9,907 bases of DNA from DATAFF01 sp036257595. GTDB lineage: Bacteria > Pseudomonadota > Alphaproteobacteria > Rhizobiales > Aestuariivirgaceae. Both the position numbers and the translations under genes were made by a program. Location of the stretch: assembly GCA_036257595.1 (NCBI GenBank), contig DATAFF010000008.1, positions 1 to 9,907 of the forward strand, read 5' to 3'. The notes under the pieces were generated by a model. The model did no database searches, was not told the DNA's origin, and saw only the letters and a program-made list of their open reading frames with translations. Positions 1 through 6,615 of this stretch are shown one piece after another (the first letter of the stretch is position 1; the number at the start of each line of letters is the position of its first letter).

Positions 1-211
1 CCTCATCGGCGCCATGCTTGAGCGAGCCCTTCTCGACGAGCCCGCCGAGCCGGAAGCGCTGCCCTTCGGCGATGTTCCGCGTCAGCGCCTCCGACGGCGT
101 GTAGAAGAACACGATCGAATCGTTGAGGGCATAGAGCACCAACCCCGCCGCGACGCCGAGCAGCGCCACGCCCGAGACCAGCAATGTGGCGCGCTGCTGC
201 TTGCGGGTCAC
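1..211 (-). CDS. ccmE: Cytochrome c maturation protein CcmE (heme chaperone), N-terminal part
   Basis: First 70 residues of CcmE (CycJ), the membrane-anchored periplasmic chaperone that carries heme covalently to the cytochrome c lyase complex. The gene runs off the window at base 1. Reading the minus strand from a GTG at 211-209 gives VTRKQQRATL, then a signal-anchor helix at about residues 8-28, then the family-typical ALNDSIVFFYTPSEAL and GQRFRLGGLVEKGSL at the start of the OB-fold. The heme-binding His lies beyond the window. The GTG start overlaps the ccmI stop as GTGA (208-211), which suggests translational coupling. The order ccmI-ccmE matches the alphaproteobacterial cycH-cycJ operon. 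The start is inferred from the overlap and from the short basic N-terminus before the helix. Confidence 0.9.
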   Translation of the reverse strand, partial: MTRKQQRATLLVSGVALLGVAAGLVLYALNDSIVFFYTPSEALTRNIAEGQRFRLGGLVEKGSLKHGADE

Positions 212-1272
212 AGCCCCAGCTCCTTCCTCAGCCCCGCGATCGCATCCATCGCCTTGGCATCGCCGCGGAACCGTTCGGCCGCCGCATCGAGCGCCGCCAT
301 TGCCTTCTCGCGCTCGCCCAGCACCATGCGCGAGCGGGCGAGCTGAATCCAGCCCTCGACATCGCCGCCCTCGCGCTGCAGCCGCTGATCGAGGCTCTCC
401 ACCATGCCGCGGATCATCGCCTCGCGCTCGGCGGGCGTCTGCCCGAGCTCGGCGATCTGCGCCTCGACCGCCTGCCGCCATGGCGCATCCGCAGGTGCGC
501 CCGCCAGCATGTCGCGGAAACCCTGGAGCGCCTGCTCGCGCTTGCCCTCCTGGCCATCCGCCAGATTGAGATAGAACCGTGCCTTGGCGGAATTGGCATC
601 CTGCTTCAGCGCCTTGGCAAACGCCTGCCGCGCCTCCGCCGAGATCAGCCCGCCATTGGCCAGCATCAGCGCCTCGCCATAATCGGCGATCAACGCCGGC
701 GAGCCCTTGCCGAGCCGGATCGCCTGGGCATAGGCATCGGCCGCATCGTCGGGACGGCCAAGCCGGCGATAGGCCGGCGCGATGACGAGCCAGCCTTCGG
801 CATCATCGGGGTGCTTCGCCAGATGCTGCTCGACCTGCGCCACCATGGCGGGAAAGTCGCCCGTCTCCACCGCCTTGGCAAGCCGGCTTGCCGCCGGGCT
901 CGCCGGCAGGTCCGGGCGGCCCATCGTCGCATAGGCGAGAAGCGCCATGACCGGCAGCACCACCGCGCTTGCCGCCGCGAAGCGCCACCGGCTTTCCGCC
1001 GTGGCCACGCCCGGCCCTGCCGCCGGCTTGAGTCGCGATTCCGCCTCGAGCATGCGCCGCATGATCTCGTTGCGCGCCGCCGCGGCCTCCGCCGCCCCGA
1101 TCCGCCCGAGCGTTTCGTCGCGCGACAATTCGGCCAGCTGGTCGCGATAGACCGCAAGGTCGTGGGCCGGCCCGTGGGCCGCCGCATCCCCCCGGCCGCG
1201 TCGCAGCAGCGGCACCAGCAGCGCGGCGAGAACCGCGGCGGTCATCAGCAATGCGGCGAGCCAGACGAGCAT
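208..1272 (-). CDS. ccmI: Cytochrome c biogenesis protein CcmI/CycH (apocytochrome c chaperone, TPR protein)
   Basis: 354-residue inner-membrane protein that binds the C-terminus of apocytochrome c and delivers it to the CcmF/CcmH heme lyase. Visible parts: an N-terminal membrane helix (residues about 2-22), then a cytoplasmic loop with the family signature VYRDQLAELSRDETLGRI (41-58) and a helical/leucine-zipper-like stretch, then a second helix (about 98-115). A periplasmic TPR region follows (from about 130), with repeats such as HPDDAEGWLVIAPAYRRLGR and DDAADAYAQAIRLG. The frame stays open upstream to an ATG at 1362, but the start at 1272 puts the first helix directly at the N-terminus as in homologues; the 30 upstream residues look non-coding. 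The gene is followed by ccmE with a 4-bp overlap and is divergent from soxB across 107 bp. No strong ribosome binding site is visible. Confidence 0.92.
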   Translation of the reverse strand: MLVWLAALLMTAAVLAALLVPLLRRGRGDAAAHGPAHDLAVYRDQLAELSRDETLGRIGAAEAAAARNEIMRRMLEAESRLKPAAGPGVATAESRWRFAAASAVVLPVMALLAYATMGRPDLPASPAASRLAKAVETGDFPAMVAQVEQHLAKHPDDAEGWLVIAPAYRRLGRPDDAADAYAQAIRLGKGSPALIADYGEALMLANGGLISAEARQAFAKALKQDANSAKARFYLNLADGQEGKREQALQGFRDMLAGAPADAPWRQAVEAQIAELGQTPAEREAMIRGMVESLDQRLQREGGDVEGWIQLARSRMVLGEREKAMAALDAAAERFRGDAKAMDAIAGLRKELGL

Positions 1273-1379
1273 CGGCTGAACTTCAGGCGGCTTCAGGTAA
1301 ATTGCAAGGGTGTCGCAGTTTCCCGAAGCGAGGTCGCAATCTCGATGCGCCCTGGCGGGCACGATGCTAAGTAGCAGCG
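1273..1379. promoter_or_regulatory. Divergent intergenic region ccmI / soxB
   Basis: 107 bp between two divergent starts, so it must carry promoters for both units. I see no convincing -35/-10 pair. It holds a tandem 11-bp direct repeat (1312-1322 and 1333-1343, described separately) and a smaller direct repeat CTTCAGG at 1281 and 1291. The soxB start has only a weak purine-rich leader (AGTAGCAGCG). Confidence 0.6.
1312..1343 (+). promoter_or_regulatory. Candidate tandem operator for an AraC-family regulator upstream of soxB
   Basis: Two direct copies, GTCGCAGTTTC (1312-1322) and GTCGCAATCTC (1333-1343), lie exactly 21 bp apart, two helical turns. Their two differences are A/G and C/T, giving GTCGCARTYTC. 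Tandem half-sites about 21 bp apart on one face of the helix are typical of AraC-family activators. The proximal copy ends 36 bp before the soxB ATG, where it could overlap a -35 region. A perfect match to the same consensus lies upstream of the window's own AraC-type regulator (7569-7579). Which protein binds is an inference. Confidence 0.4.
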
Positions 1380-2630
1380 ATGAGCCGCTATTCGGTGTTC
1401 TCGCTCGCCCGCAACGCGCTCTCCGGTCACCGCGACTGGGGCGAGGCCTGGCGCAGCCCGGAGCCCAAGCCCGCCTATGACGTGGTGATCGTCGGGGCCG
1501 GCGGCCATGGCCTCGCCACCGCCTACTACCTCGCCAGGAATCACGGCCTCGCCAACGTCGCGGTCCTCGAGAAGGGATGGCTCGGCGGCGGCAACACCGG
1601 CCGCAACACCACCATCATCCGCTCCAACTATCTGCAGGATCCCTCGATCAGGATCTACGAGCTGGCGCGCTCGCTCTATGAGGACCTGTCGCAGGAGCTC
1701 GACTTCAACATGATGTTCTCGCCGCGCGGCGTGATGATGCTGTGCCAGACCGAGCACGAGCTGCGCGCCTTCCGCCGCACCGCCCATGCCAACCGCATCG
1801 CCGGCCTCGACTGCCGCATAATCACCCCGGCCGAGGTCAAGCGCATCGTCCCGATCATCAATGACGACAAGAACGCTCGTTACCCGATCCTCGGCGCCTA
1901 TTGGCAGCCGCGCGGCGGCACCGCCCGCCATGACGCCGTCGCCTGGGGCTATGCCAGAGCAGCGGATGCCAGAGGCGTCGACATCATCCAGAATTGCGAG
2001 GTCACCGGCATCTCGCGCGACGGCAACCGGGTCACCGGGCTCGACACCACCAGGGGCCACATCCGCACCCGCAAGATCGCCGTCGTCGTCGCCGGCTCGA
2101 GCTCGCTCCTGATGGCGATGGCGGGGCTGCGCATGCCGATCGAGAGCCTCTGCCTGCAGGCGCTGGTCTCCGAGCCGATCAAGCCGGTGCTCGACTGCGT
2201 GATCATGGCCAACACCGTCCATGGCTATATCAGCCAGTCCGACAAGGGCGAGCTCGTCATCGGCGGCGGTACCGACCCCTACAACAACTACTCCCAGCGC
2301 GGCTCCTTCCCGTCGGTCCAGCACACCGTGACGGCGCTCGTCGAGACCTTCCCGATCATCTCGCGCCTGCGCATGCTCAGAATGTGGGGCGGCGTCGTCG
2401 ACATGACCGGCGACCGCTCGCCGATCATCGGCAAGACCGATGTCGAGGGCCTCTATGTCAATTGCGGCTGGGGTACCGGCGGATTCAAGTCGATCCCGGG
2501 CTCGGGCTTCGTCTTCGCCGACACCATCGCCAATGACCGTCCGCATCCGATTGCCGAACCCTTTGGACTGAACCGCTTCCTCGAAGGCCGCTTCATCGAT
2601 GAAAGCGTCGCTGCCGCGGTGGCACATTGA
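1380..2630 (+). CDS. soxB: Sarcosine oxidase, beta subunit (flavin-containing catalytic subunit)
   Basis: 416 residues, normal length for the family. SoxB catalyses oxidative demethylation of sarcosine to glycine; the electrons go through FAD (non-covalent) and FMN to oxygen. The start MSRYSVFSLARNALSG is family-typical. The FAD-binding Rossmann motif VIVGAGGHGLATA is at 36-48, followed by LEKGWLGGGNTGRNTTIIRS (63-82). The segment GGTARHDAVAWGYARAA holds His184, which by analogy with Corynebacterium/Stenotrophomonas SoxB is the probable covalent FMN attachment residue. A C-terminal GWGTGGFKSIPGSG (363-376) closes the flavin site. It is the first gene of soxBDAG and is separated from soxD by a heptamer-repeat hairpin. 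Substrate is assigned by family; related N-methylglutamate dehydrogenases share this architecture, so other N-methyl amino acids are possible. Confidence 0.93.
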   Translation: MSRYSVFSLARNALSGHRDWGEAWRSPEPKPAYDVVIVGAGGHGLATAYYLARNHGLANVAVLEKGWLGGGNTGRNTTIIRSNYLQDPSIRIYELARSLYEDLSQELDFNMMFSPRGVMMLCQTEHELRAFRRTAHANRIAGLDCRIITPAEVKRIVPIINDDKNARYPILGAYWQPRGGTARHDAVAWGYARAADARGVDIIQNCEVTGISRDGNRVTGLDTTRGHIRTRKIAVVVAGSSSLLMAMAGLRMPIESLCLQALVSEPIKPVLDCVIMANTVHGYISQSDKGELVIGGGTDPYNNYSQRGSFPSVQHTVTALVETFPIISRLRMLRMWGGVVDMTGDRSPIIGKTDVEGLYVNCGWGTGGFKSIPGSGFVFADTIANDRPHPIAEPFGLNRFLEGRFIDESVAAAVAH

Positions 2631-2634
2631 AGGG

Positions 2635-2710
2635 AGTGAATAGCGAATAGTGAGTAGCGAATAGAAAGACTCGAAACCCACTATTCGCTATTCGCTATTC
2701 GCTATTCGCT
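2635..2710. repeat. Inverted array of heptamer repeats (GCGAATA) between soxB and soxD
   Basis: Left arm 2636-2664 has four 7-bp units: GTGAATA, GCGAATA, GTGAGTA, GCGAATA. Right arm 2681-2710 has four perfect inverted units (TATTCGC). The arms can pair over 30 positions (2635-2664 with 2681-2710) around a 16-nt loop. In plus-strand RNA 27 pairs are Watson-Crick and the three deviating bases (T2637, T2651, G2654) form wobble pairs. The array ends 9 bp before the soxD ATG. There is no T-run after it, so it is more likely an mRNA-processing/attenuation or stability hairpin than a classical terminator. Confidence 0.9.
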
Positions 2711-2719
2711 GAGATCCCC

Positions 2720-3004
2720 ATGCTCCTGATCAAATGCCCCATCTGCGGCGTCGAAGGCGACGAGACCGATTTCCACTATGGCGGCGAGGCCCATGTCAGG
2801 CGCCCCGCCTCCGACCATCCCGACCGCATCAGCGACGGCGAGCAGCGCGATTATCTCTTCATGCGCAAGAACCCGCGCGGCCCCCACCATGAGCGCTGGC
2901 GCTGCGATCGCGGCTGCGGCAAATGGTTCAACGCCATTCGCGATACCCTGACCATGGAGTTCCTTGCCACCTACGGCATCCGCGAGGAGCCGCCCGCGAT
3001 ATGA
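2720..3004 (+). CDS. soxD: Sarcosine oxidase, delta subunit (zinc-binding)
   Basis: 94-residue small subunit of heterotetrameric sarcosine oxidase, a structural zinc protein that stabilises the complex. The family pattern is clear: MLLIKCPICG (Cys6, Cys9), FHYGGEAHVRRP, YLFMRKNPRGPHHERW, then CDRGCGKWFNAIRDTLT. In characterised SoxD the zinc is held by three Cys and one His, the His being in the position W-x-H. Here that position is Cys62, so the site would be Cys6/Cys9/Cys62/Cys66, with His56 and His57 nearby. The ATG at 2720 is fixed by the conserved N-terminus. The leader is only GAGATCCCC after the repeat hairpin, a weak ribosome binding site. The stop overlaps soxA by ATGA (3001-3004). 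Confidence 0.92.
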   Translation: MLLIKCPICGVEGDETDFHYGGEAHVRRPASDHPDRISDGEQRDYLFMRKNPRGPHHERWRCDRGCGKWFNAIRDTLTMEFLATYGIREEPPAI

Positions 3005-5988
3005 CCAGCCCAGCGCCCTACCGCTTGCCCGAGGCTGCCGGCATCGGCCGGCTGATCGATCGCGGGCAACCGCTCGCCTTCACCTTCGACGGCCGCCGGC
3101 TCGAGGGCTTTGCCGGCGACACCCTTGCCTCCGCTCTTCTCGCCAACGGCGAGCGCCTCGTCGGACGCAGCTTCAAATATCACCGGCCGCGCGGCATTGT
3201 CGGCTTGGGCTCCGAGGAGATGAACGCACTGGTCGGCATCGGCCGCGGGCCGGCGCACGAGCCCAATCTGCAGGCGACCGGCATTGAGCTTCATGACGGG
3301 CTTGCAGCCGTGAGCCAGAACCGCTGGCCGAGCCTTGCCTTCGACATCGGCCAGGTCAACGACCTGTTCTCGCGCTTCATCCCCGGCGGCTTCTACTACA
3401 AGACCTTCAAATGGCCGAAAAGCTTCTGGCACCATCTCTATGAGCCGCTGATCCGCCGCGCCGCCGGCCTCGGCCGCGCCCCGACCGGGCGCGACCCTGC
3501 CGCCTACGAGCAGATCCGCGTCGACTGCGACGTGCTGGTGGTCGGCGGTGGTGCGAGCGGCCTTGCCGCCGCCGAAGCGGCAGCCTTGGCCGGCGCTAGG
3601 GTGATGCTCGCCGAGGCCGAGCCACGCCTCGGCGGCGTCGGCGATCTTTACGACGGCAGCGAGGATCTCCCTGCGCTCGCCAATGTCATGGTGCTCACCC
3701 GCACCACCGCGATGGCGCATTTCCATCACAACTATCTCCTGCTTGCCGAGCGCCTGACCGGCGACAACCCGCGGCAGCGCCTGTGGAAACTGCGCGCCAA
3801 GGAGGTGATCCTGGCGACCGGCGCCATCGAGCGGCCGATCGCCTTCGCCAACAACGACCGGCCGGGCGTCATGCTGGCGGAAGCCGTGCGCGGCTATCTC
3901 GCCCGCTATGCCGTGGCGCCGGGCCGCCGCGGCGTCGTCTTCACCAACAATGACGAGGCCTACCGCACCGCGCTCCTGATCAAGCGCGCCGGTGCCGGCG
4001 ACGTCACCATTATCGACGGCCGCGCCGACCCGCATGGCGAGCTTGTCGACGAGGCGCGCCGCGCCGGCATCCCGGTCATGCTCGGCCACGCCGTGTCTCA
4101 AGTCGAGACCACCTTGGGCGGCCAGGCCATCGAGGCGGTGCGCGTCGCTGCCTACCGGCCCGGCATCAGCCGACCGTTGCGCGAGCAGAAGCTCCCTTGC
4201 GACTATCTCGCGGTCTCCGGCGGCTTCAACCCGGCGGTCCATCTGTGGTGCCACAATGGCGGCAAGCTTCGCTACGACACCCGGATCCACGCCTTCCGGC
4301 CCGATCGCCATCACGACCGGCTCTGGGCGGTCGGCGCCGCCAACGGCACCTTCGACTTGCAGCAGGCGATCGCCGAGGGCGCGATCGCCGGCGAGCAGGC
4401 AGCGGCACGGGCGCTCGGCCGCCCCGCCACCGCGAGCATCGTCATGCCGAAGGCGAAGCCGCGCCGCCAGGGCGCGATCGAGCCGCTCTGGCTCTCACCC
4501 GCCAGCGGCCATTATCACGACGGGCACAAGCATTTCGTCGACTTCCAGAACGACGTCACCGTCGCTGATCTCGAGCTGGCGCAGCGCGAGGGCTATTCCT
4601 CCGTCGAGCACACCAAGCGCTACACCACCTGGGGCATGGCGAGCGATCAGGGCAAGACCTCGAGCATCGTCGGCCTCGGCGTGCTGTCGGAGGCGACCGG
4701 CCGCCCGATCCCCGAGATCGGCACCACCACCTTCCGCCCGCCCTTCACGCCGCTCACCTTCGGCACCATTGCCGGCGCCCTTAAAGGTCCGCTGTTTCTG
4801 GCGGTGCGCCGCACCCCGGCCCATGACTGGCAAGTCGCGCAAGGCGCGATGTGGGAGCCGGTCGGCCAATGGCGGCGCGCCTATTGCTACCCCAAGCCCG
4901 GCGAGACCAAGGAGCAAGCGATCGCCCGCGAGATTCTCGCCGTGCGCCGCGCCGTCGGCCTGCTCGATGCCTCGACGCTGGGCAAGATCGAGATCAAGGG
5001 CAAGGACGCCGCCGCCTTTCTCGACCGCGTCTACACCAACAGCTTTTCGACGCTCAAGGTCGGCCGCTGCCGCTACGGGCTGATGCTGAACGAGCTCGGC
5101 TTCATCATCGATGACGGCGTCACCGCCCGCCTCGCCGACGATCATTTCCTGATGCACACCACCTCCGGCGGCGCCGACCGCGTCGCCGCCTGGCTCGAGG
5201 AATGGCTGCAGACCGAATGGCCCGAGCTCCAGGTGCTGGTCACCCCGGTGACCGAGCAATGGGCCCAGTTCGCCGTCGCCGGGCCTGAGGCCCGCGCCGT
5301 GCTCGAGGCGCTGGCCTTGACCGGCGACAGCGACATTGACCTCAAGCCTGACAGCTTCCCCTTCATGGCGTGGAGGGCCGGCCGCATCGGCGGCTTCCGT
5401 GTACGGATCTTCCGCATCAGCTTCTCCGGCGAGCTCAGCTTCGAGATCGCCGTCCCGGCCCGTGACGGCATGAAGCTGTGGCAGGCGCTGCTCGACGCCG
5501 GCAAGCCCCATGGCATCACCGCCTATGGCACCGAGGCGCTGCATGTGCTGCGTGCCGAAAAGGGCTATATCGTGGTCGGTGACGAGACCGACGGCACCGT
5601 GACGCCGCGCGATGTCGGGCTCGACGGTCTCGTGTCGAAGGTGAAGCGCGACTTCATCGGCAAGCGCTCGCTCGACCAGGCGTTCCTCAAGGCCGCGGGC
5701 CGCAAGGAGCTGGTCGGCCTCATGACCGAGGATAAGAACGAGGTGCTGCCCGACGGCGCCCAAGCGGTCAGCGACGCCGCTGCCAGGCCGCCGACGCCGA
5801 TCGGCCATGTCACCTCGAGCTATCTCAGTCCGACGCTCGAGCGCTCGATCGCCATGGCGCTGATCGAGAACGGCCGGAGCCGCATGGGCGAGACATTGAG
5901 CTTCCCCCTCGCAGGCGGCAAGATCGTCAAGGCCACCATCGTCAGCCCCCTCTTCTATGACCCGCAAGGCGAGCGCCAGAATGTCTGA
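3001..5988 (+). CDS. soxA: Sarcosine oxidase, alpha subunit (NAD-binding and folate-binding)
   Basis: 995 residues, the usual size. SoxA binds NAD and shares the FMN with SoxB; its folate domain traps the formaldehyde-level carbon as 5,10-methylene-tetrahydrofolate. Order of parts: a ferredoxin-like N-terminal domain (about 20-90; FTFDGRRLEGFAGDTLASAL, FKYHRPRGIVG) without the cluster cysteines, as expected in SoxA; a Rossmann motif VLVVGGGASGLAAAEAA (about 178-194); ATGAIERPIAFANNDRPGVM (about 272-291); a second nucleotide-fold end DYLAVSGGFNPAVHLW (about 401); and a GcvT-like domain from about 620 to the end (LDASTLGKIEIKGKDAAAFL; GTEALHVLRAEKGYIVVGDE). The ATG at 3001 overlaps the soxD stop by 4 bp. 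The segment after LGG (about 206-235) looks shorter than in homologues I remember. The 3' end overlaps soxG by 8 bp. Confidence 0.93.
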   Translation: MTSPAPYRLPEAAGIGRLIDRGQPLAFTFDGRRLEGFAGDTLASALLANGERLVGRSFKYHRPRGIVGLGSEEMNALVGIGRGPAHEPNLQATGIELHDGLAAVSQNRWPSLAFDIGQVNDLFSRFIPGGFYYKTFKWPKSFWHHLYEPLIRRAAGLGRAPTGRDPAAYEQIRVDCDVLVVGGGASGLAAAEAAALAGARVMLAEAEPRLGGVGDLYDGSEDLPALANVMVLTRTTAMAHFHHNYLLLAERLTGDNPRQRLWKLRAKEVILATGAIERPIAFANNDRPGVMLAEAVRGYLARYAVAPGRRGVVFTNNDEAYRTALLIKRAGAGDVTIIDGRADPHGELVDEARRAGIPVMLGHAVSQVETTLGGQAIEAVRVAAYRPGISRPLREQKLPCDYLAVSGGFNPAVHLWCHNGGKLRYDTRIHAFRPDRHHDRLWAVGAANGTFDLQQAIAEGAIAGEQAAARALGRPATASIVMPKAKPRRQGAIEPLWLSPASGHYHDGHKHFVDFQNDVTVADLELAQREGYSSVEHTKRYTTWGMASDQGKTSSIVGLGVLSEATGRPIPEIGTTTFRPPFTPLTFGTIAGALKGPLFLAVRRTPAHDWQVAQGAMWEPVGQWRRAYCYPKPGETKEQAIAREILAVRRAVGLLDASTLGKIEIKGKDAAAFLDRVYTNSFSTLKVGRCRYGLMLNELGFIIDDGVTARLADDHFLMHTTSGGADRVAAWLEEWLQTEWPELQVLVTPVTEQWAQFAVAGPEARAVLEALALTGDSDIDLKPDSFPFMAWRAGRIGGFRVRIFRISFSGELSFEIAVPARDGMKLWQALLDAGKPHGITAYGTEALHVLRAEKGYIVVGDETDGTVTPRDVGLDGLVSKVKRDFIGKRSLDQAFLKAAGRKELVGLMTEDKNEVLPDGAQAVSDAAARPPTPIGHVTSSYLSPTLERSIAMALIENGRSRMGETLSFPLAGGKIVKATIVSPLFYDPQGERQNV

Positions 5989-6529
5989 GATCGTCATCGA
6001 GGAAGTGAGCGATCGCGGCATGATCGACCTCAAGGGTGATCCGGCCGCGCCGGGATTTCGCAATGGCGTAGCCTCCGTGCTCGGCCTCGATCTGCCGCTC
6101 GAGCCCAGAAGCTCGGCGGCGAGCGGCGAGACCACGGTGCTGTGGCTGTCGGTCGATCAATGGTTGATCACCGTCCCCTATGACCAAGCCGGGCAACTGA
6201 CGGCGCGGCTCGCCGCAGCGCTCGCCGAGCATCATGCGCTGGTCGTCGATCTCTCCGATGCCCGCACGATCTTCCGCCTCCGCGGCCTCGGTGCCCGCGA
6301 GGTGGTGATGAAGGGCGCATCAGCCGATCTGACGCATACGGATTATCGCGCCGGCACGGTGCGCCGCTTGAGCTTCGCCGAGCTCGCCGCCATGGTGCAT
6401 GTGGTGAGCGATACGCCTGAGATCCTCGACCTCTACGTCTTCCGCAGCGTCGGTCACTATGTGCGGGAGTTCCTCGAAACCGCCGCGCGGCCCGAGGCAC
6501 GCGTGGTGCTGTGGGGGAGAAGCGAATAG
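5981..6529 (+). CDS. soxG: Sarcosine oxidase, gamma subunit
   Basis: 182 residues. SoxG is the fourth subunit of the complex, distantly related to GcvT folate domains and without a known catalytic residue. Family features are LWLSVDQWLITVP (about 50-62), VVDLSDARTIFRLRGLGARE (about 87-106) and LYVFRSVGHYVREFL near the C-terminus. I chose the ATG at 5981 over 5957 because AAGGCGAG (5966-5973) stands 7 nt before it as a good ribosome binding site and because the overlap with soxA becomes 8 rather than 32 bp. The last codons, AGC GAA TAG, are the first heptamer unit of the downstream repeat array, so the repeat supplies the stop codon and the terminal Ser-Glu. Confidence 0.9.
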   Translation: MSEIVIEEVSDRGMIDLKGDPAAPGFRNGVASVLGLDLPLEPRSSAASGETTVLWLSVDQWLITVPYDQAGQLTARLAAALAEHHALVVDLSDARTIFRLRGLGAREVVMKGASADLTHTDYRAGTVRRLSFAELAAMVHVVSDTPEILDLYVFRSVGHYVREFLETAARPEARVVLWGRSE

Positions 6530-6615
6530 CGAATAGCGAATAGCGAATAGAAAAAAGCGATAACGGAGTTGCAAAGCGCCACTCCGCCGCTACTCGCTAT
6601 TCGCTATTCGCTACT
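6521..6615. repeat. Inverted array of heptamer repeats (GCGAATA) between convergent soxG and the reductase-like gene
   Basis: Left arm 6521-6550 holds four perfect tandem units (AGCGAATAG overlapping). Right arm 6590-6615 holds two perfect units flanked by variant GCGAGTA and AGTAG units, inverted. Pairing 6525-6550 with 6590-6615 gives 26 positions with two A-C mismatches in plus-strand RNA, which are G-U wobbles in minus-strand RNA. The 39-nt spacer has its own perfect 6-bp stem, CGGAGT (6564-6569) with ACTCCG (6581-6586), and a run of A after the left arm. As it lies between two convergent genes it may act as a bidirectional terminator or 3'-end stabiliser. Both adjacent stop codons lie within the array. 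Confidence 0.88.

Noticed and set aside
184..1374. 396-codon plus-strand open frame opposite ccmI
   Set aside because: Antisense of a clear CcmI with two membrane helices and TPR pattern; product has no family features.
1293..2681. Long open frame (462 codons) on the minus strand opposite soxB
   Set aside because: It mirrors soxB almost exactly, its composition is the low-information Ala/Asp/Gly/Arg-rich type produced by the antisense of GC-rich genes, and its N-terminus is translated repeat array.
2635..2710. CRISPR-like array
   Set aside because: Units are 7 bp in direct contact without spacers and are arranged as two inverted arms; no cas genes nearby.
3616..3705. Frameshift or pseudogene in soxA
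   Set aside because: The frame runs uninterrupted for 995 codons with conserved motifs on both sides; a local short segment is the simpler reading.
5957..5988. Earlier soxG start at 5957
   Set aside because: It would extend the overlap with soxA to 32 bp and has no clear ribosome binding site, whereas 5981 has AAGGCGAG 7 nt upstream.
2971..6135. Long minus-strand open frames (447 and 546 codons) opposite soxA and soxG
   Set aside because: No recognisable family, and antisense to strongly conserved domains. High GC third positions of the real gene remove stops in this frame.
1380..6529. N-methylglutamate dehydrogenase (mgdABCD) instead of sarcosine oxidase
   Set aside because: The gene order is also compatible, but the SoxB N-terminus and overall sequence look like classical sarcosine oxidase and no N-methylglutamate synthase or gamma-glutamylmethylamide synthetase genes are next to it. 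Not fully excluded.
6521..6615. Insertion-sequence terminal inverted repeats
   Set aside because: Only 39 bp lie between the arms, with no transposase and no target duplication recognised; a short non-coding repeat element fits better.
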